Below are positions 35,366 to 46,528 of a DNA stretch of 64,000 bases, in pieces. The number at the start of each line of letters is the position of its first letter. The stretch's first letter is position 1. Position numbers and translations under genes: made by a program. Source of the DNA: Styela clava (taxonomy: Eukaryota; Chordata; Ascidiacea; Stolidobranchia; Styelidae); contig NC_135254.1 in NCBI RefSeq assembly GCF_964204865.1, positions 12,777,001 through 12,841,000 of the forward strand, given 5' to 3'. The notes beneath the pieces are model-generated. The model saw only the letters and a list, made by a program, of their open reading frames with translations. It was not told the origin of the DNA and did no database searches.

Positions 35366-37949
35366 CAGTGGCGTAGCCAGCCCAAAATTTTGGGGGGGGG
35401 CAAATTTTAGAAATTATATTGGGTTTAAAACACCCGTTCTTCAAGCGCAAAACAACAACAGTTGGTCAACAAGCAAACTGATTCAATTACTCAGCTGGAT
35501 TTTTGTGAATACAAAATCCATTAATAAACAATTTTTTATTTGAACTAACAAATATTAACAACGCAATTTGAATAAGTAAAATACATCGCCCCGATTAAAA
35601 GTCCATCCTTCGCTTCCCGCCAACTATGCTCGACACAACTCGATTAATTTTCTCCTCGGTGACCATTTCACGGTGACAGTGAAGCACACACAAATCAGAA
35701 AGGCGATTGGACGTCATTAATAAGCGCAGCCATGTGTTTACCCGTTTCATGCACGAGAAAGACCGCTCAGCCTCAACAGCGGTTGCTGGTAGCGTCATAA
35801 CAATCTGTATTGCGGTGTACACGCTTGGATAATCTCGAGCGCTCAGAAGAAGCCCCTCAAAACACTCGTCGTTAACGTCGGAACTTAAAGAAGTTCTCCA
35901 CAGTCTCACTTCATTCTGGAGGTTATCCAATAAATACAGACGCTCTACCTCATCCACGTGAACTGGTTTGTTCGGTGGAAGAATTGATAGCAATGAAAAA
36001 AATGATGGGTTGTCAATGAAGCGTTCCCGAATAGAGCAGCTCAAGTCGTCGACGTATGGGAAATATACGAAACGTTTAAAATACTGGGATGCTGAATCAG
36101 CACAGACATTGTCGCGATAAACTTGTACTTCGACTACTCTGGGTATTGTCAACTCTTTCAAGCCAGCTATTTCACAAGCTTCTTTGTAAATATTCGATGC
36201 GATTTCAGAGTCATTGCGTTCCTCAGCGATAACGCTCTGAAGAGAGGATGTGAGGTTCTTTACTGACGGCACACTGACTCCGACCGCCTGAAGTGCGCGC
36301 GCTAGTGGCTCCATTAGTGCCGAATATCGACCAATCAAACATACGGCGTAGATAACCGACGACTTTTCTAGAGCAGATTTCAGAGAAAAAGCCTTCGCCC
36401 GCGTCCGACTGTTAGCATCTCTCGCCAAAGAATCAAGAGCCTCAAGTACTCGTTTGAAGTTGCATTTGAAGATTCGGATGCTCTTGTACTTCTCAGACCA
36501 TCTGGTGGGGCAGAACAAAGGGATGTTAATTCCTGAACCCGCGCGCCTTATAGGGCTCTCCCTGAAAAAAAACGAATAGTCTCACGAATGATATCACAGG
36601 TGCTTCTGATGATTGCAACTTTACTTTGGTCATTTATGACCAAATTCAAACAATGAGAAGCGCAGTGCACAAATATTGCGCGCGGGTATTTATCACGAAT
36701 GCGTTTTTGCACACCGCTGACGTGACCTGCCATTGTCGTTGCACCATCATAGCCTTGCCCCACAAGTTTTTGCAAATCCACTCCTCGACCAGAGAGGTGG
36801 GTCAAAATATTTGAGGAAATTGATTCGGCAGAAACAGAATCCATTTCCACTAATCCTGTGAAGCGCTCGCACACTTCACCACCTTTCACATACCTCAAAA
36901 CAATGCTTAGTTGTTCTTTCCCAGAAATATCACATGATTCGTCGGCTATTACGGACACAAACGATTTATTAGCCTCCATAACGATATCTTGCACTATCAT
37001 GTTGCTTGATACCTTGAGAATTTCATTTTGTATCATCGGGCTTGTATACTTAGCGTTTCCGGCCTTTCGAGCGAAATGCCTTTTCAAATCTTCATCCCCT
37101 GCGTCGATACGAAATAGAAGAAGGTTCACAAAATTCCCACTATCCCCGGAATGTCCGCGCAAGGGTATGTTACCCGAAGCACAGAACATGAAAGTCTTGA
37201 CAATGGAAGTCATTATTCGTCTGTTTTCTTTTGTTTGCGTAGCATATTGGGCCTCCATGTTTGCACGCACATTTTGACCAGTTTCCATGCTTTTGACAAA
37301 ATTTTTCGCAGCTATATTTGATTCTCGGTGGTAATTTGTGTCTCGGTGTGCTACAGCCTTTTCCATAAATCTTTTGTAGTCAATGCATGGTCTTGTAACA
37401 AAGGCAGTGTCCCTGAGAGTTCCATGCTTCAAACGTGCTTGCATGACTATGCATATCTTACACAAACCACCCCCATCAGAGAGTTGGGTGTAAACTAACC
37501 AACTGCAAAATCTGTTATCGTCAAGCCATTTTTTGAGAAATTTACGACGACTTTGTCTAACAGTATCCAGAATCGTCACGTTTTTCGGACCATCCGAAGT
37601 TAGAAGCCTGTATCTCTCCGCATCGGTAAGCTGTGTATGTTTCTTAAGAATAAATCCAAGATCGTTTGTTTTCCCTTCGTTGATTATTAGTTCATCTTCG
37701 GGAATAGAAGTGATAGACGTAACTGACGTAACCGGTGCATCCACAGCCTGAGAAGCGCTTATTGATGTATTTGAGGAAAGCGAGTCTTTATTTCGCTGAA
37801 AAAAACTATCGAATTTCGCCTGTTTAAATTTAGCCATCGAAGTAATTTTGGTCATCAAGATGCCACAAAACTGGTGGATTAGGAATGGAATTCTTGAAAA
37901 TTTTTGGGGGGGGCCATGGCCCCTCTGGCCCCCCCTGGCTACGCCTATG
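35366..37949 (-). mobile_element. hAT transposon with DUF4371/ZMYM-type transposase
   Basis: The termini are CAGTGGCGTAGCCAG (35366) and, inverted, CATAGGCGTAGCCAGG (37949). It is flanked by a perfect 8-bp target duplication GGGGTCAC (35358-35365 and 37950-37957), the hAT hallmark. It is 2584 bp long with a single transposase read on the minus strand. Both ends and the target repeat look fresh, so this is a recent insertion. It landed within the terminal repeat of the outer element. Confidence 0.95.
35595..37855 (-). pseudogene. hAT transposase broken by one frameshift
   Basis: The first part (from MTKITSMAKF at 37855, or MAKF at 37837, to a stop near 36548) carries a TTF-like zinc-finger region (KKWLDDNRFCSWLVYTQ ... 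LCKICIV) and a DUF4371/RNase-H-like core (VSVIADESCDISGKEQLS; HCASHCLNLVI). The second part (to the stop at 35595) begins around CPTRWSEKYKSI and ends with the hAT C-terminal dimerisation motif (LPATAVEAERSFSCMKR; NRLSDLCVLH). The break falls at an eight-T tract (36565-36572 on the + strand). One extra T would keep the frame open through the expected FFRESP-type region. The DNA between the two parts is otherwise open in the downstream frame. The reading frame shift is seen; that it was a recent slippage or sequencing error is inference. Confidence 0.9.
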
Positions 37950-38156
37950 GGGGTCACCAAACTTTTCGAAGCCGAGGGCTACCAGTTTAATGCACACTTT
38001 TAAAGAAGTCAATTTGCGCTCGATCAACCTTCAATTATTGATATTTAGTAAAAACATTGTGATAAACTTTAGGATTCTTTAGGAGCGGGTCTTGCAGATT
38101 TTCATGAGTAAGGCGTATTATAGTTCCTTGTGGAGTTCATTTCAAAAAATGTTGAT

Positions 38157-38378
38157 TCACAAAGATGGCTTGAACCAAAGGCTGATCTCGTAACATGGGA
38201 TTGCTGTTTGATTTAAAATGCGAGCTTTTTTCTGCCCGTACTGCGCTGACCAATGGATAGTGACAAGATGGGAAATGTCTCTTCGCTTTGTCGTCGCCAT
38301 AAACTCCCCGCAAATGAGACATACGCAAGCTGTTTCCACGGTGGTAAAACGGAAATCTACCTCCCATTCATCGTGCAA
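38157..38378 (-). pseudogene. BED-type zinc-finger remnant of a hAT transposase
   Basis: Minus-strand ORF containing DEWEVDFRF, then CVCLICGEFMATTKRRDISH and a following His region (LVTIHWSAQYGQ). The spacing of CxxC and the downstream His matches the N-terminal zinc finger of SCAND3/GTF2IRD2-like hAT transposases. It lies inside the outer hAT element and has no continuing catalytic domain. Confidence 0.6.
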
Positions 38379-38741
38379 ATGGTAGCTTTTCTTTCATTTT
38401 TTTGCCATTTGAAATCAATAGTTGTATTATTGGCATTGCTGCTCCACAAATCAACGGACACGAAAAAACGCGGGTTCGTGGAAGGTGACATATGTGTGAT
38501 GTCAAAATTGGGAGAGTATTAAATGACCCGTCACATTACTGAGGTCAAATAAAAGTTAGGATGATCGTTACCATAATAATTGACATAGTGTTGTTCCCAG
38601 TTCCCCAAAAAGGCAAAAATTAATTGATGCAGCTTACTTATAAGCGCCGTTATTAAGCTTATTTTGGAACAGACCTGCGGGCGACTAATGTGGTCTTCAC
38701 GGGCGACTCGGTGCCCGCGGAAAACGGGTTGGTGACCTCTG

Positions 38742-39559
38742 CTATAAAGTATATTGCTGAAACATTCGGGACTATTTTATCCATATTTTGGAGTGACAGT
38801 TGAAACCAAAATTCTAACAGATCAAATGTTGCTTCATGTCAGCAAAATTGTCGTTTTCAACGAGATATCGCTCTGCCGTTTATTTTTCTCTGATCATCCT
38901 GGGCATTCGTGGAAAGCTTTTACAGCGTTTACATTTCCTCAACGTCAAGCAAATTTTGAAAATGGACCACACTATGGATTTCCGTCGAGTGCAGGGGTAG
39001 CCGTGAAAAACACAATTAGCAAACGTCGTTTAGCGATAAAAGAGGAGACCTTTGTAGAAAAGACCGCAATCGTCAACCTTGTGAAATTGTGTCTAAAAAA
39101 GGAATACTTAATTAAAATTGTTTGAATTTTGAATTGAGGAACTGGTGATAACTAAAAGTTTAGATTTTTTTTTATCATAAACTTTTGTTTACAGTACATA
39201 CAGCGGGTCATCACCCATAAGAATACATATGGTAGCTGCTAATGCGCTTGTAGAAGGTATATCAATCAATATCAGCCCCTGTCGATGTAGGCGGAAACCG
39301 TAGGTTAGTTTATATTTAGTTTACTATATTTTTACGTTACTCTTCATTAAAAAGAATAGTCTTTGATCAAATGCTTCTTGCTACCCATCATCATCCACGC
39401 AAAGGCATATAGCAACAGCAAGGAAAGGTAGTCTGTGGTAAGCCCAAATGATAGTTACAACATGGAATGTTTTGCTATGAAGCAGTTTGACTACCGTTGG
39501 ATACCATTGGTATAAGTGTATTGTATGTGTATATCGTATTTTATGCATGTACAGTACTG
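38742..39559. other. intergenic, no gene seen
   Basis: No recognisable exon on either strand. The longest ORF (38754-39125) overlaps the transposon boundary region and has no family resemblance. Confidence 0.5.
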
Positions 39560-39662
39560 TATTCGTGGGATATTTTTTGGGGTATTTTAATAAATTCACT
39601 CAACATCAGACGCGATGGACTACTCGAGACGTAGCGATCGACCGGCGTGTTGGCCAACCCTG
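39560..39662 (-). mobile_element. terminal fragment of the hAT family seen at 51956
   Basis: In reverse complement this begins CAGGGTTGGCCAACACG and continues through GTCGATCGC and CGCGTCTGATGTTG, matching the left end of the element at 51956-52433. No partner terminus lies at the expected distance to the left. Confidence 0.6.
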
Positions 39663-39763
39663 ATCGGCCCGAAATTCATAGAAACGGGATGTCTGCGTAT
39701 GATGAAAATTACTCTTTCTAATTTTTTATACAAAACTGAAATAGGATACGTGTACACTAGCTC

Positions 39764-40041
39764 AGACATGGGTAAAATCCGGCCCATTGGGTAATTCAAT
39801 CTGTGCTGCCACAACCAAACTGAAACCAAATTTCGATGTTTTAGTTAAAAATAACTCAAGTAATTTGTTGAGATTGCGGTTAAATTTAGTTTTGGCACGA
39901 GGCTTATTGTTTTCCACTGTTGCTCTTGTGAGACTCTGAAATGTTCATAAAATGTAACTTTTTACGTCACACTTACATGGCCCGCCAGGGTAGATAGGCA
40001 GAATTTTTGGCCCCTGGTTCAAAAACCTTGCCCATCCCCGT
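39764..40041. mobile_element. hAT-like non-autonomous repeat with target duplication
   Basis: Homologous to the repeat at 10306-10574. It starts AGACATGGGTAAA and ends TTGCCCATCCCCGT, inverse versions of an ATGGGCAA-type terminus. It is flanked by ACTAGCTC (39756-39763) and ACTAGCTA (40042-40049), an 8-bp duplication with one mismatch. Non-coding, 278 bp. Confidence 0.75.
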
Positions 40042-40409
40042 ACTAGCTACATCTAAATAACAACCTTCGCGTGGGCAGCTCTTGCTTAAAAACGAAACGG
40101 TTTCAATTCACTTTCTGTTGTTTCTATTTCGCTTGTTTCATTCGAGTGGAGTTAATACCGACTGTTTATATAACGATCTCTGCTATATCATACTAATTAC
40201 GCTTCGTTCATTGCGCTGTCGTCTCATTTTTCTTCCTTATATAAATATAACGTATTGATGCTCCTTTGTTATGCTGATTATTGAAAAATAATTTTCGGCA
40301 TAATTCATAAAATATAAACAAAAAACATGATTAAAATTGCACCCATTAGTGCAACAAAGCAAGAAGGAACTGAAAATTTGCAAATTAGTACTTTGCGCCC
40401 AATAAATGC

Positions 40410-43400
40410 CTATTTTTTCATGACAAGGCATAATGGCTGTTCTTGTTCGGGCTGATTTGTAGCAGTTACAGGAGTTTCGGTAGGCTTAATTGTACGCAAC
40501 GGAGGAGGGAATGTGTGTCTGTTGGGAGCGTAAGGAGACGTCATAATCGGGGAAAATATTTTTTGGGGTCGTGTAGCAGGTCTGGCATTATTTTGAATAT
40601 TCAGCTGCGCCACCTTTGGCGAGGGTAACCGAGGAAGAGTCGGTATTGGTTTTGGGGCGATCAGGACAGGTTGTGTCACTCGAGGCGCGAAAGTCGTTCT
40701 TGTAGTTGGTGATCGTTTCTGAAATCTCGGAGACTGATGGGGACTAATCAGAGTTCTTCCCCGGACACCAGGGGCTGCCATTCGATTTTTCAAGCTGTCC
40801 ATTTGTCGAATCGTATCCCTCGCTTTTGCAATTGTATGTTTATATATATCTATGTTTGTATCGCGGGAATTGTTTAATAAAGATGGACTGGCGTTGCTGG
40901 AAACTCTAGAAAAATCCGTAGACTTGACGCCATTTTCCCGAACTGCATGAATGCTCGCGCCGTTTTTCCGCATGTGATCTTGTGCGGACTGGGAAATTTT
41001 TTTGGGAGAAACGACGGAAAAACGTGGCTGCATGTTTGAGAATGGCATTAGTTGACGTTGAGAAGAATGTGCTTTATTCGATATATTTTGATGTGATATC
41101 GATACATGGGTGGGTGATGTCATTCTAGGTGACATGCTAGAACTGGCAGCCCGAATTGTTTCACTAGTCCGAAGGGGTGGTTTGCTACGCCCATGCATGG
41201 CCGCGGCAGCAAACTCGTTGAGAAGTTTTTGTTGTTGCCTTAGCGACGCAAGTTCTCGTGTCGTTGATAGAAGTTGAAGGTCCTCTGCGTTTAATGATCT
41301 TTGTATTCTTTGGGTTGGCTGTACTGGTCTACTCTCAGGTCTCTGTGTTGTTGGTTTAGGAAGAATGCCTTGATACTTAAGGCGGGCTTGTTTTATCATC
41401 TGAGCTCGTCGCATTAGTTCCGTAGCTTGCGCATAGTTAGGCAAATCCGTTCGTTTCAACTGAATGAATTTGGTAGCTGGAGCATTCAATGCAGGAGCTT
41501 GAACAGTAGTCTGTCTTGGTAATGCTTGACTCGGGGCAACTGGTCGCGAGCCTGTCATCATTGTGTTTCTCACGCATTCAAGCGCCAGACTATGTGCCTC
41601 ATCCGTACTCAAGTTTTGAATTTTAGATAGGTTCAACCTACGAGTTAACTGATCATGTTGTATTTTCATCGCCGCCACTGTTTGTGTAGGAGTTAACGAG
41701 ACAGGAGGTGGGGGACTAAACTGTGCGGAAGATAACTGCTTACTTCGATTAGCGTCTTCTCGACTGACGAAGCTTTTCACTTCAGTTTCTGAGCGAGACT
41801 TTTCGTTCTGCATTTGCTGCTTAATCTGAAGTCTGTTAGCAATAGAGTTGATGCTTTTTACGCGTTCCACACCAGATAACGAGTGCGCATGTTGCGTTGC
41901 TTCCTTGAGACCATCTTGGCGTTGCGCTGACATTTGCGACAAATTCCGATTGCCGCGCTGTTGCAATAAATTTGTTTTCTGAGAAGCTTCTGCTACTGGG
42001 GCCTTGACTGCTTCCAATAAAGGAACATTCATTACAGAATAGGACTTATTTTTTCCTCCATTTTGTGAATTACCGTGGCTTTTGGAGGATCCTACAGTGG
42101 TCATCTTCGATTTTGACAACGGGGATTTCGTGTTTGTACCGGATGAATGACTGCTGAACGCCAGTTCATTCGTAGTACTAGATAGAGCCTTCAGTTCATT
42201 CGCCTTGTTGTCATTTAACTGATGATTAGCGCTTACATTTGATGACATCTTAGAGATGGGACTTTCTTTAAACAACTTTTTTGCTGGAACACTGCTTTCT
42301 TGTTTAGCATTCAAAATATCCTCCAATATTTTTCGTTTTCTATTTTTCGACTTGAAAGTCATATACGTCAGTGACAATGGCCGATCCTACAAAGCAAATG
42401 AAGCATTTATCATAAAATTATCAAAATACAGAATTTATTCAATTCAATTATTAAGTATTATTATACTTACAGATTTCCATGCAAATGTTTTTGTGACATC
42501 CATTAAAGTGTATTTTTCTGGCAACAACTCACCCCGACAAAACGTAATCACCTGTTTGAAGAAAAGAATCAAATGTAACAGATAAACTACAAACTAAAAA
42601 CACCAGTTTAACGAGATAGGTAGGCAAATGGATAGGATTTAATATAGTACTCAAGTCTGTACAAAATTTATTGCAGATAATGTATTATTTATACAGTTAC
42701 CAAATATTTTAGTTTCAGCCATGTAGCCGAAATTGAGTGAAAAATTAGGTTTTTCAACATCGATAAATTCGTATCATTCCAGTCACGGTCTTAAAGCCAG
42801 TAAACATAATCTACCTACAGATTCCACAATTCAGTTTCAAGTCAATACACGTAGCCATGCTTTGAACTTTTTAACTAAGGTCAACATATAGTTTTCAAGA
42901 CAAAGTCTTTGCAAAATTGTATGTATGCTAGAAGAGACCTTACATATATACACATACCTCCAAATCATCACGTGAAAGTTTATTTCGTATTAATTTGTTA
43001 ATAGTTCCTATTGTGACAGTGTCAAAGCATCTTAAGTAACGTTTCGGGAATGAAGTCTCTTCTTTTATCCACAGTGAATTGTCAGTTAGGGTCACGTGTC
43101 TGAAACACAAAATATTAGGCATTCAATATTTACAGCTCATGTTGATAATGGGAACAGCAATTTTATGAAGGTAGGAATTTCAGTATTTCTGATTAATTTA
43201 CAAATAAAGCGCAGTTATTACAAAATGCACACCATAAACTTACGTCTACCATAGAAAAATAATATCTAATGAAGAAATATGAGATTTATGGGAAAATATT
43301 CCAGTTAGTGCGGGTAAGGTTCTAGACAACTTGGAAAATCAATGTGACGTCATTATTAAACTTGGAAAAGAGATTATTACTCATAGTGTAACAATTAAAT

Positions 43401-46400
43401 TTACATTCTGACCAAAATTTACACTCACCGACTGTCATATTCAATGGACAAACTAACACGATGTTCCTTCTTCTCTGGTGTATTAGTAACTAATACACGT
43501 TTCCGTTCTTCCACATTCATCGGTATCCCTGTTCAAGGAGAAAATTTTGGTTGAAATTTCGGACCCCGGGGAATATTTAAAAAATAAATGAATCAAAGTA
43601 TTGGTCTTCTAGTAAATCATTACCACTTTAAGACCTTTACATTTGAAATTGATTGGTCGATAACAAAAACAAGAATGACACTTAAACGAAGCCTGTCATG
43701 CAAACTAGAGATGTACCGATGTATCGGTATCGGGTATCGGTATCGGCAATATCGGCCATTTTTACGGTATCGGCCATGTATCGGTATCGGTGAGATTAAG
43801 GCCGATATTTCCGATATATTTACCTTTTTGATATGGTCCAGAATGTTTTAAAGATAAGTTGGAATACTACTTTTTAATTTATTTTTTGTCTGGAGAGATC
43901 GTGAGCTATGAGCCATACATGTCCCCACCCCCGCGAGAGAATAGGATTCACGTGTTTTTAGCTATTTATCAGCTCAACTAATTTGGCTATTTTCGCTGTC
44001 AAATTTTTATATTGACATTTTTAATATTACATAGTAATCATGAAGAAATATATCAACACGGCACATAACAAAAAGCAATTAAACGCCCAGTTTTAAATCA
44101 TACAGTGGAATTGGGGTCCTTATTAACGGCACATGGACTTTTGGCACGGGTATAAATTCTGACTGTTTGTCGTCAAGTACGAGTGTCATTTAGTCCGTCG
44201 ACATCAATAAACTAAATTCCGACACAATTATCCCTCTACGCAGGTATTAATTTTGTTTCATTACACAATTTCTTTATGAATATATTGACATGACCGCCTA
44301 GCCCTAGATTGTCACAAAATATATAATAGCAATTGTATAATAATATAAAATAGTAAAGTAAAAAAACGTCCTCGACGGTTATAGGTAGGCCTTCTTTTGG
44401 TCGGTGCTGATTGATATTCTTTCATGTGGGCTTTGACTTACATATTGCGTCGACGATTACGATTAGCCACGAAATGAAATATTTGAAAAATGCTTTTAAT
44501 TTGATCGCAGGACGGCGGCTCTAGAATGTGTGGTTGATATTCGATATTCTTTTAAACACGAATAACGATTTTTGAAGGTCGCGATATTAACATTAAATTC
44601 ATATTAGACATCCCGGCTTATGAGTTTCAATTGAACACCGAGATTACTAGCGTTACTGTACAATGTATCTTAACCAGTTAAAGCATATGGATACCAAACA
44701 TTAATTTCATATTATGCGACATATATATCTTTTTTTTTCGATCTGAAATATTTTTTGTACTATGAACAACGCTCAAAGACCATTGTTTTAACCCGTCTGC
44801 CCTACACAACACACCTAATTAAGTAATATTTACATAGTATCGGTATCGGAATATCGGTAATATCGGCCTTTTTGTAGTATCGGCGTATCGGTATCGGTAT
44901 CGGCGTTTTTAGCTGGTATCGGATCGGTATCGGCGACAAAAGTGGTATCGGTACATCTCTAATGCAAACACCTTACTGGCCATTTTGAAAACATGTTGTT
45001 CCCATACGTAACTGACCCTGCTTGTTTGGGGGATTGTCAGATATAGAGATGTAAAAACATACATCTTCAAAAGAATGTTTAAATATAACAAAATGTGCAA
45101 TAACAAACAATGCTTCTAGCGCTGGATTCAATTTGACATTCTGCAAACGATTTAAGGCGGATTAGATGGCCGGGTAAACAAATAAGACTCAATTAAATTA
45201 TTACTGGATTGAAGTATAGGTGCATTGCTCTTGAAAAGTGATAACAAATACCCCGTTCTGTTTGTGAAAAAATTCCTATTAGAAAGCCATATTCACCCAT
45301 TTTTTTCCAAGTATAAATACATCATCATTTTATTTAGTATGTTACACAATTTTTTTTTAATAATAGCGAGATTGGCAGCAGGACTATCAGGAATACCATA
45401 TAAATTTTGCGATGCGCGTGTGCAGGCATATGAGTTTGATGTTGGATTGAGAGCCATCATCATTTTATTTATACATCATCATTTTATTTAGTATGTTACA
45501 CAATTTTGTTTAATAATAGCGAGATTGGCAGCAGGACTATCAGGAATACCATATAAATTTTGCGATGCGCGTGTGCAGGCATATGAGTTTGATGTTGAAT
45601 TGAGAGCCATTGTAGTTCAATTACAAAATCAATTTTAAAATCTCACAGAACTCTTGTAAATACAAGATCTAAAAGTCTATATATTACTCACCCGTTTCTT
45701 CATGAAAGCTTTCTTTGCGCTTTATTTCCTTGTCAAAAAGATTTGGTACCAGTTTATAGACGACATCTTGCAATGTCTTGTCGCTTCTTATGTTCAGTAA
45801 AGGTCGAGTTTTATGCGCAGGTATCTCGCATTTCGGACAGCATTTGTTTGAAGCCAAATACGTCACAATGCAACTCCTGCAGACTGAAATTTAAAGCACA
45901 GTAAGTATTAAGTACAGATTTTATAATACACGGGGCGCATTTTCCGATATGCTACCACGAAAGTTGAAATTCCCACTATGATCAATATATTAAAGCTAGC
46001 AATGATGCTACGGGATGATCGATAACTCCTGATCGGAATTATGGTTTTTAAGTTTTATTTTTTACGAGTTAATTTATTGTGTTGAGAAACTAATGTATAT
46101 ATGTTGGTCATCTTGGCTGACCATAACAAATTGCAAAATTTTTAACCCAGAAGAATCACGCACACGACTTTCGTATTGCAATCGCATCAAATATCAATTT
46201 AATTTTCATTTCGTTTTTTTTATCGTATATCTGCGTCAGCATTTTTTGTTAATTCCCAATTACCCTATTCCCAAGTACTGTAGAGTGCAGGCGATACCGA
46301 TGAATTTCAATTATTTAATTATCCATGAATTTAAAAAAATACTGTCCTATCAATTCAAGTTCAGAATGGAATAGGCGGCGATAAGAAAAATTAACGTAAC

Positions 46401-46528
46401 AAGAAATCATACTTACATGAATGCAAGCATTCGATTATCGTCGTAGCATCGATAAAATAGCCACCACATAAAGCACACACTAAGTGGTCGTTCAGATCTC
46501 GTAGTTTCAAAGATAACTTTCCGTACAT
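40410..46528 (-). CDS. PCGF2/4: Polycomb group RING-finger protein with a long tail
   Basis: A PCGF subunit pairs with RING1 to form PRC1, which ubiquitylates histone H2A and compacts chromatin in the nucleus. Exons in order: 46528-46417, 45883-45692, 43528-43429, 43099-42958, 42551-42471, 42386-40410; phases agree, 2604 nt, 867 residues. An in-frame TAA just upstream supports the ATG at 46528. The RING (C3HC4) uses C18, C21, C34, H36, C39, C42, C53 and C56; [17 protein letters not shown] after it is closest to PCGF2/BMI1. The RAWUL domain (about 130-222) includes [25 protein letters not shown] and RPLSLTYM. The remaining roughly 645 residues, in one exon, are Ser/Gln/Pro-rich, basic and without predicted fold ([23 protein letters not shown]). 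Vertebrate BMI1 is about 326 residues; fly Psc also has a long basic tail. Intron 2 holds a hAT element (43706-44961) and a tandem duplication. Confidence 0.95.
43706..44961. mobile_element. complete non-autonomous hAT in PCGF intron 2
   Basis: Both ends carry TAGAGATGTACCGAT in inverted orientation. The insertion is flanked by a perfect 8-bp duplication ATGCAAAC (43698-43705 and 44962-44969). Subterminal regions hold many TATCGG repeats, likely transposase-binding sites in such elements. It is 1256 bp long with no transposase ORF. Its right third matches window positions 1-325. Confidence 0.95.
45317..45609. repeat. 154-bp tandem duplication in PCGF intron 2
   Basis: Two near-identical head-to-tail copies (starting ATACATCATC at 45317 and 45471). 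They differ by a few bases and a T-run length, so the event is recent. The unit shows no gene or splice site. Confidence 0.9.

Larger units (their letters stand above)
35356..38741. mobile_element. outer hAT element, interrupted by a younger hAT
   Basis: The left end CAGGGGTCACC (35356-35366) resumes after the inner insertion as ggggtcaccaaac at 37950. The right end is GTTGGTGACCTCTG (ending 38741), the inverse of the left terminus. Without the inner element and its target repeat it is about 0.8 kb. It holds the remnant of a BED-type zinc finger (38157-38378). No clear 8-bp flanking duplication remains (tccttgag versus ctataaag), so it is the older insertion. Confidence 0.75.

Noticed and set aside
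45225..45491. 88-residue ORF in PCGF intron 2
   Set aside because: It runs through a tandem duplication and depends on it; no splice or family support.
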